Assembly: GCA_932294295.1 (NCBI GenBank)
Contig: OW028578.1
Coordinates: 37,243,185 to 37,307,184, forward strand
DNA from: Alitta virens
Taxonomy: Eukaryota > Annelida > Polychaeta > Phyllodocida > Nereididae
Length of the DNA: 64,000 nt
Direction: 5' to 3'
The notes below the pieces were generated by a model. It did not search any database, was not told where the DNA came from, and was given only the letters and a program-made list of their open reading frames with translations. Shown in pieces: positions 47,353-56,825 of this stretch. A program made the translations under genes and the position numbers. Positions within the stretch are counted from its first letter, which is position 1, and each line of letters begins with the position of its first letter.

Positions 47353-48179
47353 ATGCTAGGCTAACGTTGGGTGTGAGACGCAATTTTTTTTGGATGTAAC
47401 GGATAAAATTCTATAAACTTTTTTTTTAAAAATAAACAATTTATGCATTGCAGAAATATCGTCTTTTCACCGGCCTGAGACGTAGGGTCAGCCAGATCGG
47501 CGAGGCCGACGCTAGGAGGAGGAGAGAGATAGTAGGAGTGCTCAGGGCCATCAGGAGACGTTTGAGAAGCTCGGGGAACGACGAAGGCGCTGGTGGGGGC
47601 GAGGATGAGGGCAGGTCCGCCGATGACTTTTTCAAGATGGACTCTTTCGATGACGACGAGCTCTTCGATTCGGTCAGTACAGGTAAGACACCAACAGCTG
47701 TCTTTTTGATTTCTAGATTTTTTCAAAATTTCTTTATCGCGTACAAAATTGTTTTTATTTTTCTAAAATTTTCAAAATTTTTATAACCATTTAGGTACTT
47801 ACGCCAGGATACCCCACTCCGTCAGATCGGCTACCAACCACGGTGCCCAGGACTATGCAGAAGTGCATAGGGGCCCCACCATGGCCACTCTGCTCAGAGG
47901 AAGATTGGACGAGAGAGACAGGGAGAGATCGAAGAATGCCTCTGGGGAGGGAGAGGGACGGGTCGAAGTGTTAGAAGAACCCCATTACGCCAACGCCAGT
48001 GTGACGGTGCCACCGGAGTCTGAGCTTGACAGACTCTTCAGAGCTAGGAGGGACGATAGGGAGCTGGAGAGAAGGCTGAGGAACCTCGAGTTCTTCTTGG
48101 ACGAGAAGAACGAGAAGAGAGGAGAGAGGGGAGACGGAGGGGCTGGAGAAGGGACCTTGCGCTGGGAGAAGAGAAGGAG

Positions 48180-49155
48180 ACAGGAAGAAGAGGAAAAAAG
48201 GCGGCTGAGGAAGGAGGAAGAAGACGAGGAAAAGATGATTAGGAAAAGAGAAGAAGACGAGAGGGAGAGGAAGAGAAAGAAGGAAGAAGAAACCAAAAGA
48301 AAGAAAAGAAAGGACGAAGAAGAAGAAAGGCGAAGAAGAGAAGAAGAGGAAGAGTTGAGGAAAAGGATGAAGGATGCAGAAGACCGAGAGAGGAAGAAGA
48401 AGATGCAGAGAGAAGAAGAAGACGAGAGAAAGAGACAAGCCGAAGAAGAAACCAGGAGGAAGAAGGAGGAGGAGGAAAGGGAGAGAGAAGAAGAAAACGA
48501 GAGAAAGAGACAAGCCGAAGAAGAAACCAGGAAGAAGAAGGAGGATGAAGAAAGGAAGAGAAGGAGGAAGAAAGAGGAGGAAGAAGAAAGGAGGAAGAAG
48601 AAAGAAGAGGAAGAAGAAGAAAGGAGGAAAAAGAAGGAAGAGGAAAAAGAAGAAAGGAGGAAAAAGAAGGAAGAGGAAGAAGAAAGAGGAAGAGCATGAA
48701 AGGAAGAGGAAGAAGAAGGCGGAGAAAGAGGAAAGGAAGAGAAAGAAGGAGGAAGAAGAGGAAAGAAAGAAGGAGGAAGAAGAGGAAAGGGAAAGAAAGA
48801 AGGAGGAAGAAGAGGAAAGGAAAAGAAAGAAGGAGGAAGTAGAAGAAAGAAGGAGGAAGAAGAGGAAAGGAAAAGAAAGAAGGAGGAAGAAGAGGAAAGG
48901 AAAAGAAAGAAGGAGGAAGTAGAAGAAAGAAGCAGGAAGAAGAGGAAAGGAAAGGAAAGAAGGAGGAAGAAGAGGAAAGGAAAAGAAAGAAGGAAGAAGA
49001 AGAAAGGAGGAAGAGGAAAGGAAGAGAAAGAGGGAGGAGGAAGAGGAAAGGAAGAAGAAGAAGGAAGAAGAAAAGAAGAAGGAAGAAGAAAAGAAGAAGA
49101 AAAAAAGAAGAAAGAAGAAAAGAAGGAAGAAGAAAAGAAGAAGGAAAGAAGAAAA
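48180..49155 (+). repeat. Kilobase polypurine (GAA/AGG) tract
   Basis: Nearly a kilobase in which the plus strand is almost all A and G. In frame it encodes the KEEEERRKKEE coiled-coil; the frame is lost at 48,699 and reopens in another frame to 48,922, as expected for slippage in such a repeat. Long antisense frames of Phe/Leu/Ser are artefacts. Confidence 0.9.
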
Positions 49156-49304
49156 ACAGATCATACCATTGGTACGAAGTTGGGGATTATTTTATTAATA
49201 TTATTTAATCGTATTCGTATTTATTATTATTAATTTTGTTTATATATTTTTTTGGGGGGTTTTAAAAGCGTTCGAAAATATATCTCTATTTTTTTATTTT
49301 TCAG

Positions 49305-49393
49305 ACGATGATCACCATTACTACGCCTTGAGAAGTTCCAGGGGAGCTGGAGGAGCCGTAGGAGCTGGAGGAGCTGGAGATGGCGATGTTTAG
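49305..49393 (+). CDS. Possible last exon, Gly/Ala-rich
   Basis: After TATTTTTCAG the plus strand reads DDHHYYALRSSRGAGG and stops at 49,393. An AG acceptor and a possible GTACGA donor near 49,167 suggest it could end membrane-protein gene 2. Support is weak. Confidence 0.3.
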
Positions 49394-49689
49394 ATTTTAT
49401 TTCGTGTCGATATTTAGCATAAAATAGTTTTTTATTTTATTTTCGTTCTGCACCATTAAAAGGCGAGCGATCTGTGGAGATGGCGATGTTTAGATTTTTA
49501 TTTTGTGTCGATATTTAGTATAAAATAGTTTTTTTTATATTTTCGTTCTGCACCATTAAAAAAAGGCGAGCGATCTGAACAGGGTCTTCTAGTCTTTTAA
49601 TTATAAAAAGAAATAGAAAGAATGTTTCTAGACGTCTGTGATTTTAATCGAAACGGATTGATCTTTTGAGGAGGCTCTGGGGCTGGGGA
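49394..49689. other. Duplicated non-coding segment
   Basis: GGAGATGGCGATGTTTAGAT and the next about 80 bases (49,376-49,470) recur at about 49,475-49,580. Both end in GGCGAGCGATCTG. This may be a duplicated 3' UTR. Confidence 0.55.
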
Positions 49690-49770
49690 GCTGAGGGCGG
49701 AGCTGAGGGCGGAGCTGAGGGCGGAGCTGAGGGCGGAGCTGAGGGCGGAGCTGAGGGCGGAGCTGAATGA
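49690..49770 (+). repeat. 12-bp GAGGGCGGAGCT minisatellite
   Basis: About six exact tandem copies of CTGAGGGCGGAG. A GGGG-rich stretch (to 49,915) follows. Confidence 0.9.
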
Positions 49771-49979
49771 GAGGGCAGCTGAATGAGGAGAGGGGAGCTG
49801 AGGGGCTCTGGAGAGGGTGGGCAGAGGAGGGGAGAGGGGGGGCTGGGGCTCTGGAGAGGGGGGCAGAGGGGGGGCCGGGGCTCTGGAGAGGGGGGCAGAG
49901 GGGGGGGGAGAGCTCTGGGGTCTTGACATATTTTTTGACGAGGATAAGGTGTTACTTTCTTACTCTCTTATTCTCTTAT

Positions 49980-50005
49980 TCTCTTACTCTCCCTCTATCT
50001 CTCTC

Positions 50006-50084
<79 letters not shown>

Positions 50085-50085
50085 A
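49980..50085 (+). repeat. (CT)n microsatellite
   Basis: More than 40 CT units with a few interruptions. Confidence 0.95.
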
Positions 50086-50107
50086 ATAATAGACAAAATT
50101 CTACAAC

Positions 50108-50172
50108 GTTGTGATTAGTGCTGCCACTGGTGCGCGTTTCAGCTAGAGCCTGGCGTCCCCTAGTGTTTAACG
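50108..50172 (+). repeat. Repeat shared with 30,806
   Basis: GTGATTAGTGCTGCCACTGG with downstream TTTCAGCTAG and GCGTCCCCTAGTGTT. A diverged copy lies upstream of GTF2H2. Confidence 0.6.
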
Positions 50173-50639
50173 CATACTGCGTGCAAGGGCCGAACGCCCT
50201 CTGCTGGATTGTGTTGGTGGCTTTCGAAGAAGGTTTGGGTTATTGTGACCACTCTCGCTTCGTATACAACTGTTCCTGCATTCGAATCTTGCGAGGGTAC
50301 TTTTTTTTTTATTTACCTGCCTATAGCCAACACGCGAAACTAGGCCTTAAATTTCTGGGGCCTTTCGTCTTATCAAGAAATATGCTTTTTGAAAATACAA
50401 AGCAAGAATTTGTGAGAAAAATAATGTTTTTTATTGGACAACACCGTGACATACATGTTACATGTTACGTATTACGAATTATGCGACATATATTACATTA
50501 ATAACAACCGGCGTAACGCTTATTATTTTTTTTACGTATAAAATCACATTGTCTAATTTTTTATTTGTTTTTTTGCAGAGGTAAATCTCTAACCTGGTTT
50601 TTTTTTTCTGTCTAACAAAAAATTAGCAGAATACCGGGC

Positions 50640-50770
50640 TAACATATATCACGCGAATAACAACCAACATAACACCTATTGTTATTATTATTATTTCTAT
50701 CAACATATATCACACGAATAACAACCAACATAACACCTATTTTTATTATTATTATTATTATTATTTCTAT
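50640..50770 (+). repeat. About 55-bp duplication
   Basis: CAACATATATCAC(G/A)CGAATAAC followed by AACCAACATAACACCTATT is present twice and ends in ATT tracts. Confidence 0.75.
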
Positions 50771-50777
50771 CGCGCGA

Positions 50778-50963
50778 ATGGCAAGAATCGTACAAAGATG
50801 CTACAAATTTCAAGTCAATGGACTAGAGGTCTATCGCACGAATCGCATGAATCGTACGAAATCAAACAAACCGCGCAAAAGCGCATCAGGGTGGACTAGA
50901 TTGGCTAGACAGGTTAGACAGAGGAGACATACGTACTATACGCTACAGATTTTGATACAATGA
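50778..50963 (+). CDS. Small basic ORF, unknown
   Basis: ATG at 50,778 opens a 61-residue Arg/Lys-rich frame (MARIVQRCYKFQVNGLEVYR at its start). It is strongly basic and could bind nucleic acid, but no family is recognised. It lies between the plus-strand membrane genes and the minus-strand block. Confidence 0.3.
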   Translation: MARIVQRCYKFQVNGLEVYRTNRMNRTKSNKPRKSASGWTRLARQVRQRRHTYYTLQILIQ

Positions 50964-51099
50964 TCTAGACGTCTATGACTCGTATCATACAACCATGCAT
51001 TATCTATAACACGAATCACACTAAGTACAAAAGAGCGGGGTAGTTAGGCTAGACTGGACAAAAAAAAATATACATGATGAACTAGACAGGGCAGACGAA

Positions 51100-52786
51100 C
51101 TAGACATGACGACATAAATATCTATCGAGCGGGTCTATACGTAAAACGCTAAAAAAATAAAACATTGCTGCGATTGATGAGCAAGACTTATTCCATGAAT
51201 CGCTACTGAAGGTCAAACGCCGTGGCTTTAAATGCCCGCTCCTTTTCTTTGTAGGGGTGTTGTGTAGGGCATTCTGAACATGCTTTCTCTTAGCATTAGC
51301 GTAGATGTCTTCAGCGACATTGATATAATTTTCGGCATCGGTGGATCTAGCGAGATCGGAGTCCAGGTCGACAATTTCCACCTCTAAGTCTTGTGGAGTG
51401 CTTGATACGGTAGTCAAGTCGGTGTGGTAAAGCTGTTCTAGTTTTTTAGGAGAAGACACAGGGGTGCAGCTGACCGGTGCGTAAAGGTCGGGCCGCGAAG
51501 GGGGGACATCCTCCGGGGGAGCATTCTCCGGAGCAACATTTTCAGGCCCCGCGTTCTCCAGCTTGATGGGGCGTAGGGGGCGCCTTGCTCCTTTGCCACG
51601 TGCCTTCTGGGGGAGTGCTGGGGGTTTGGGGAGGGCGGGTTTTGGAGGGGAAATTGGTGATACCTTGCCTTTTCTATCGACCCTCTTGTGCAAGGCCTGC
51701 GGGGGCATGTTTTCTTTATCGTATCTCGTGATCCATTAGCCGGTGGTCCATTCCCCAAGCGGGAGCTAGCAGGGGGTATAGAAGGACCTATTTCTCCGGT
51801 TTTAGAACAGCAGCCGCTCGCTTTTGGTGCTACGCCCGAATACTGCGATCCCTCCTTGTTTTGCTGGTTAGTTTCCAAAACAGGCACACCGACAATCTCT
51901 TCCTCTGTGGGCGAGCAATGGTCGCATGACATGAGCTCGTATCGGTCTCTGTGGGTCGGTAAACACGCACCAGTATTGGCCAGTCCTCTCCAGCAGTTGA
52001 GAAGAGACCAGACTCCTTCGGAAAGGTTGACCATCTCGTTATGATACAGAGTCATACCCAGCCCCTTAGCGCCGTTGGCGAGAATAGGAGTCTTGCTTGC
52101 GGGGATGTAGATCTGTCTAAACTCTGCAGACTTGTATCTCCCTCTAGCTGTCACAAACAGCAGACGCCCAAGATGATACGACATAGCTCGAGGCGGTAAA
52201 TCGACCTTTAGCAGCTTTTTTACATTGTCTTCTGTGAAATCGTCAACCATGCCATCCTCATCCTCTTCAACAAAAAGCAGTTCCTTCTGGTGTTCCTGAA
52301 AAAAAAGATGATATTATTATTATTATTATTTTTTATTTTTTTTTTTGGTGAAGACATCTCCCAATCCCCTCCAACCCTGTTTTATGCGTCACGTTAATAA
52401 GGGTAAGGTAAGAATAAAAAACAATATCATACCTTTAGTAGTTCCGAGCGGTTGCAGATATTCATTATCTCAGGCATTAGGGCGAGAAGGTCAGCAGTCT
52501 GCTGTTTGTCAAGCACAATTCCGTTCTGCGTTGACGCGAGGCCCTCCCCATCAGACACAAACTCCCTGATGTGGAGTTTCAGCTTTTCTTAATAGCGGGT
52601 CAAGAACACATGTTTTAGAGGAGAAAGTTGTAGATGCCATAGGGCCCCGACCTTGAGGGGTAATCCTTCCTCGGACAGAAAGCTGGTCTGGGCTCCGTTG
52701 GAAATGGTCTTTCCAATCCCCTGATGAGCTCTCACCATGCCTGCTTTCTCAACATCCATAGCGTGTGCTGTCCTGCTCCCTATCAT
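51100..52786 (-). pseudogene. Tandem PC4-like ssDNA-binding protein, with stop and frameshift
   Basis: Exon 1 runs 52,786-52,433 and joins in phase 0 over a GT-AG intron to 52,295. Exon 1 contains HVFLTRY, an in-frame TAA (52,591-52,589), then KLKLHIREFVSDGEG and NGIVLDKQQTADLL. This order (beta strand, IREF, then a G-I-x-L turn before a helix) resembles the PC4/p15 coactivator fold. Exon 2 contains a second similar unit: LGRLLFVTARGRYKSAEFRQ ... GAKGLGMTL. A Pro-rich acidic tail follows in another frame (51,708-51,100), so a frameshift lies near 51,720. Likely coats ssDNA during replication; this copy appears broken. The PC4 assignment rests on pattern resemblance. Confidence 0.55.
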
Positions 52787-52837
52787 GGTTCTTTGTCGAG
52801 AAAAAAAATTGAGATACTGGAGAAATAGTTTTTTCAC

Positions 52838-53460
52838 CTCTCAGCGTGCTAGCAGTTGTCTTTGAAGGAGTGGAGTGATTTCGACTTGTGAACCCCTTTT
52901 TGTACCTTGTAAAATACCCTGTCGAAGGACCAATAACGATCGGGCCTAGGTGTCTTGGGGGAATGCGTGGCCCCGCCCTCTGGGCACATAACCCCCGTGT
53001 CTTCCTGATCAGTGTACCTGTTATTACCGCGGTAGTGTGCTCTTCTTCAATATATCACAAACCCTTTTGTTGCCGCTTACCGGTTGAGGCTTTTTGAAAC
53101 CAAGAACCTTAAAACGCTGGGTGATCACGAAAAAAAAGAACAAAGGCTATGAAATCTTAGCCCTTCGCATGACTGGCTGTCTTTATTGTTATCAGACGCG
53201 CAAAACATGACTAACTGCCTTTATCGTTATCAGACGCACACAAAAAGAATGGCACGAGAATAATAAGCAGCACTTCAGACAAATACGAAAACAAATATTT
53301 TTTATGACAGGCTTATCCAGTCCTTTATAGGGTTTTTCTGTTTATTTTTTATCTTCTTCTTTTTTTCACCGATTGTCTTTGAGAGTGAAGAAGCTCGTGG
53401 CTTGTTCTTCGTCTTCTTCAACTTCTTCGTGTCCTTCGTCTTTTTTTTTTGTCTTTGTGC
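52838..53460. other. Polinton intergenic stretch
   Basis: No gene seen. A unit of about 40 bases containing CTTTATYGTTATCAGACGC is duplicated (about 53,170-53,240). Confidence 0.45.
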
Positions 53461-53733
53461 CTAGCTTCTCTTCTTCCTTAAACCTGCGGTCTTGTCAATC
53501 TCCTCAAGAGAATTAGACCTCACGCCGGGAAGTAACAAAGCCTCGTGATTTTCCACTATTTCGTCATGCGTTCTCCCTGTATCGCGGGAGGTGATCAAGT
53601 CCTTAGGCGGCGGAGGGGTGACTTTTTCTTCGTCCGACTTTTCTCTTTCTGGGGGGTCATGATGACCGACTTTACTCTGACTGACGAGCTTGTCGTAGCG
53701 GGTCTTTGGAACGAGTACGTTTTCTTCACTCAT
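53461..53733 (-). CDS. Small hydrophilic Polinton ORF, unknown
   Basis: A 90-residue frame begins MSEENVLVPKTRYDKLVSQS and is rich in charged residues and Pro. Its ATG follows the stop of the next upstream ORF by two bases. Beyond the stop the strand keeps a Lys-rich frame. The opening VPKTRY recalls small proteins of other Polintons, but I cannot name a function. Confidence 0.5.
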   Translation of the reverse strand: MSEENVLVPKTRYDKLVSQSKVGHHDPPEREKSDEEKVTPPPPKDLITSRDTGRTHDEIVENHEALLLPGVRSNSLEEIDKTAGLRKKRS

Positions 53734-53735
53734 GA

Positions 53736-53894
53736 TCAGACCAGAATTTTGTCAAGCTTTTTGAGAGCAGCAAAATCTAGACGGTTAGCAGCGGTTGGGT
53801 TACCTCTGATTATTGCTTGTCTTTCGCTAGCAGCGGTGTGTTCAGCACCAATGCGGCTAATGAATGATTTATGTCTCCTGAGACTATTTATCAT
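53736..53894 (-). CDS. Small basic Polinton ORF overlapping its neighbour
   Basis: A 52-residue frame beginning MINSLRRHKSFISRIG. The basic LRRHK motif followed by a helical stretch is common in short Polinton proteins that sit beside the ATPase. Its ATG overlaps the last codons of the upstream ORF (stop TAG at 53,886-53,884). Role unknown; nucleic-acid binding is a guess. Confidence 0.5.
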   Translation of the reverse strand: MINSLRRHKSFISRIGAEHTAASERQAIIRGNPTAANRLDFAALKKLDKILV

Positions 53895-54084
53895 GCTCTG
53901 GAAGTTTCAAAACCTCGGCTAGTATGTTCAGGGCTATTTCGCTTATCACTCTAGCTTGCTCAACGGTAACATTGCGGATCACATTGACCCTTTGCTTCTC
54001 GGATAATTGCGTCAGCCCTCTAAGAAAATCTATGTGTTGCGAAACGAGGCTCATTGCCGCTGTATACGTATGGACGTTTTGCAC
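53884..54084 (-). CDS. Small helical Polinton ORF, unknown
   Basis: A 66-residue frame: MQNVHTYTAAMSLVSQHIDF then a predicted helical rest ending LPEHDK. Compact placement: 60 bases after the ATPase stop and overlapping the next ORF. Could be co-translated by reinitiation, or the two could be one frameshifted gene. Confidence 0.45.
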   Translation of the reverse strand: MQNVHTYTAAMSLVSQHIDFLRGLTQLSEKQRVNVIRNVTVEQARVISEIALNILAEVLKLPEHDK

Positions 54085-54143
54085 CGTCTTCTAACCACCC
54101 TCGATACCACCTTGCTTGACAATGATCAGGGGGGAGGTTGTCA

Positions 54144-54820
54144 CTACGATTTTATGGGGAGGTAAACTATCATGTCCTCTTCGGGGAAAATGCATGACCT
54201 CAGGCGGTAGTTTTTGTCTGTGTCTGGCGAGAGGTCTATAACCAGATAACCGAATCTGGCGGCTGTCGCTTTCTCATAACTCTGCATGAAATATTGCAGA
54301 GTTGTCGGCATGACCTGAGTCCCTAAAGTTTTCACTTGTGAGAAATCCCTGTGATTTTTAAACAGGCAGATATAGTGACAGTTAAGGGAAATTTCTCGAA
54401 GAATTTTGCTATGGAAAAGATTCTGTGTTGTTATTATGCATGACACCTTGCAGTGATGAGACAGGACACATACAATGTCGACAATGCTCCGTCCTACAGT
54501 ATCGTCTTTCAGCAGGGACATCTTATCGTCAAGAACAAGCATTGTGTGACTTTCCGAGGACTCCCAGATCGCCTTTAGTTCACTTCTTTTGGGGATATCT
54601 GTCCTGAAATGTATGACTCCGGGTAGCGAGGTTTCCAATTCGTCATAGGCCGGCTGCCACGCCGAGTAACAGTAAATCACTTTTGAGGGTGGCGGGGAGA
54701 ATATTCCCTTGTGCCCCAGTAGAAGTCTTTTGACAAATTCCGTTTTCCCTGCCTGCGTACTCCCGAGACGAGTATATTTTTTGGCAGAGAAAATCGCAGT
54801 ACACAGCTTCTTTCGGCCAT
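54144..54820 (-). pseudogene. FtsK/HerA-type packaging ATPase, frameshifted
   Basis: Would drive DNA into the capsid. The Walker A loop is GSTQAGKT and Walker B is TMLVLDD; the downstream IITTQNLFH strand ends in a polar residue as expected of A32-like ATPases. The likely ATG at 54,820 is in a different frame from the P-loop: a one-base shift occurs at a CCC run near 54,762, just before the P-loop. In the frame of the P-loop an alternative ATG at 54,851 exists, but the sequence after it lacks the hydrophobic strand that normally precedes Walker A. Lies 20 bases after the capsid gene stop. Confidence 0.85.
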
Positions 54821-54840
54821 GCCCAACGCGAGGGGAATGA

Positions 54841-56355
54841 TCACATCTCATGAACAGTTCTGTTTTTGTCTATTTTAAAGCCTGCAAGGAATTTCGCAAA
54901 CATTATCACGGTCATGGCTTCTTCTAACTGCTTATCGAACCTAATGTTTACTCTGACGTTCTCGCTCCTTCTTAGGGGTACGATTTCGTTTTGATCTCCT
55001 GACTCTTCGTGCTCACTAACAAATCTGTAGAGGCAGTTACCCCAGAAATATTGTGATCTGGTGAAAGGGTTTTCGTTTTCTCCCCCCTGTACACCATTCA
55101 ATGACCTGTAGGCATCGATGTAAAGACTTTTCTCTGGGGTGTCTTTGTAATTGGTGGTGATTGGGCTGTTGATCAGATCTTCCCCGTCGACGGTGACCTG
55201 TATGAAGTTGAGCTTAAAATTTTCAAACCTGAATGGGTTGTGATAATAATTCCCATGGCCTGCCTTTGCCGAGACAATACCTATGACAAGCTCAGAAGCA
55301 ACTCGTCCTTCGAACGGGTTGTTGAATTCGCCCCCATACACCCCACTGGCCAGAGTGAATTTCTTTGTTTCGGTTTTAGTGTAAGGAAATACGGCTGGCT
55401 CTGACTTAAAAATTTCTGAATGGGCTGCTATTATTTCTGGAGCAATTTCCACGTGACAGACTTGAAGACTCGCTCTGGTTATGATAACCTTGAAGTCGGG
55501 TGGAGGGACAATGTCTGGAGACATCAGGCAGAATTCTGGAGAGTTTGGGTACATTGTCACGTGAAGACCGACCCCGTTTGGGATAAGGCGGGTCTGTTCA
55601 AAAATGTCACAGGCCGGTGACCCCACCATGTCCACCTCGCATGACCCGTCAAAAAATTTACTCCGTGCGTTGAACCCCCAATTCGCTGTGGTGGTCCAGT
55701 TAGAGTCGTTGAACCCCCCGGCCCAATCATCAGGGTAATACATTTGCATCTGAAATGAGCCACCCTTCATTTCTTGCGATGAATTGAGCAGCGCTTTGAA
55801 ATACGCTTGATAGGCGTATGAGTTATCAGAGTCTGTTATCAATCTGTTCTGTAAAGAAACATCAATCCTGGCAAACATAGAATTCATGAAATTGTTAACA
55901 ACCCCTGCAGTGGCTGAAAAAGATTTGGGGGGACTTTTAACCTCGCGAGGGAGAGTTGCTTCTTGTGAGGTGCTGTCTTTTGAAGTTGTTGCGCTAGCGG
56001 CTGGGGCTGTATCACCATTATTGTCATCCCCGTCTTCTTGCGTTTTTGTCTCTTTCGCCGCCTCGCTGACAGGGGTGTTGGCGTCTGAAGAGCTGGGGAG
56101 TATGGCCGGTTGAAGATCGGTGCCATCGCGTTTCACTATTTTACATCTTATGTTAAGCCTTGTCTTGGTGAGGTCCATGTAGGTTGGGCCATTCCCTTGT
56201 ACAAGGAATTGGAGAACTCCTTGCATGGTGAAATCGTTTGCGGGGTAATAGTCTATGCATTTATGTCTTTTTACTCCAATGTTCTGGATTGGCTTCTCAA
56301 AAATTGCCAGGGTTTCTAGGTAGGCGATGATGGAGTCTGACAAAACCTGTGTCAT
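54841..56355 (-). CDS. Major capsid protein (double jelly-roll), intact
   Basis: 504 codons without a stop or shift, the expected size for Polinton major capsid proteins. Characteristic segments are NNFMNSMFARIDVSLQNRLI and SNWTTTANWGFNARSKFF, then ACDIFEQTRLIPNGVGLHVT and PEFCLMSPDI. The final part, PLRRSENVRVNIRFDK, belongs to the second jelly roll. A Ser/Thr/Ala-rich acidic linker at about residues 84-140 is unusual and looks disordered. ATG at 56,355 chosen; an upstream in-frame GTG is ignored. The ATPase gene follows 20 bases downstream. It would self-assemble into an icosahedral shell; particle formation in this lineage is inference. Confidence 0.88.
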   Translation of the reverse strand: MTQVLSDSIIAYLETLAIFEKPIQNIGVKRHKCIDYYPANDFTMQGVLQFLVQGNGPTYMDLTKTRLNIRCKIVKRDGTDLQPAILPSSSDANTPVSEAAKETKTQEDGDDNNGDTAPAASATTSKDSTSQEATLPREVKSPPKSFSATAGVVNNFMNSMFARIDVSLQNRLITDSDNSYAYQAYFKALLNSSQEMKGGSFQMQMYYPDDWAGGFNDSNWTTTANWGFNARSKFFDGSCEVDMVGSPACDIFEQTRLIPNGVGLHVTMYPNSPEFCLMSPDIVPPPDFKVIITRASLQVCHVEIAPEIIAAHSEIFKSEPAVFPYTKTETKKFTLASGVYGGEFNNPFEGRVASELVIGIVSAKAGHGNYYHNPFRFENFKLNFIQVTVDGEDLINSPITTNYKDTPEKSLYIDAYRSLNGVQGGENENPFTRSQYFWGNCLYRFVSEHEESGDQNEIVPLRRSENVRVNIRFDKQLEEAMTVIMFAKFLAGFKIDKNRTVHEM

Positions 56356-56359
56356 TATT

Positions 56360-56641
56360 TCAGTCGAAAACGTCTTTAGCACGCTTGATTTTTTTAGTCA
56401 CTTGTTGCGGAGCACTTTTTTTCTTATTGACCCGTCCTTTTCTGATCCTGGGTGCAGAGTGAGAGTTGGATCCCTCACCCCTTCCTTTTGTATCATCCTG
56501 CGGATTCTCTTTCTTTTGTCTGGCAACCTCGTCAATGGCTCGTCTTCTTGAAGTCTCATCCAGAATCTCGATTTTAGGCATCTGGCCATTTTTTTTAACT
56601 TTTTCACCATGAGCCAGGTCCACCAGAACAAGCCCCCCCAT
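56360..56641 (-). CDS. Small basic Polinton ORF, unknown
   Basis: 93 residues with MPKIEILDETSRRRAIDEVA in the middle and a Lys/Arg-rich C-terminus (IRKGRVNKKKSAPQQVTKKI). Stops four bases before the capsid ATG. The start could be the internal ATG of MPKIEIL. The basic tail suggests DNA or capsid association; no family named. Confidence 0.5.
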   Translation of the reverse strand: MGGLVLVDLAHGEKVKKNGQMPKIEILDETSRRRAIDEVARQKKENPQDDTKGRGEGSNSHSAPRIRKGRVNKKKSAPQQVTKKIKRAKDVFD

Positions 56642-56789
56642 TAAATTTCTTTTGAGGGTTCAGTTTTCTCCTGCTATTGCTCTGGGGATTCGGTAGTAAA
56701 ATTAGTTTCTGGCTATCTTTTGCCTGGTCCCTAAAATGGTTCAGGAACGTCCTGTAATCAAGACCCCCATCGGGTGAAAAATATTTGTT
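56604..56789 (-). pseudogene. Short ORF without a start, possibly decayed
   Basis: An open frame reads NKYFSPDGGLDYRTFLNHF and ends RKLNPQKKFNGG with a Lys-rich tail. No ATG is present. It overlaps the neighbouring ORF's 5' end. Protein-like composition suggests a decayed small gene. Confidence 0.3.
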
Positions 56790-56825
56790 TTAAAGGGTCA
56801 TTGTTTCTGTCACGGAGGTGAGGGA

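Larger units (their letters stand above)
45880..48699 (+). pseudogene. Polinton type I membrane protein 2 with coiled-coil tail, frame uncertain
   Basis: Paralogue of the gene at 43,587: GGIVADC, PPKFSAAE, a GTLFC and a VSCID motif align in order with the first protein's Cys-rich part. A Thr-rich stalk (46,160-46,330) follows. The membrane segment SILVVMGVSALFAFLF (46,395-46,442) is in another frame, so there is a frameshift or unseen intron near 46,380. A GT donor at 46,446 joins in phase to an AG at 47,453; the next exon (47,454-47,682) starts KYRLFTGLRRRVSQIG and joins in phase 1 to 47,795. The tail then becomes an extremely Lys/Glu/Arg-rich coiled coil to 48,699. The signal-peptide end is unclear (possible ATG at 45,882 in another frame). 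A last exon at about 49,305-49,393 is possible. Confidence 0.5.

Noticed and set aside
47971..49164. A 397-residue minus-strand frame rich in Phe, Leu and Ser
   Set aside because: It is the antisense of the polypurine coiled-coil tract. Its composition follows from TTC/CTT codons and it has no family resemblance.
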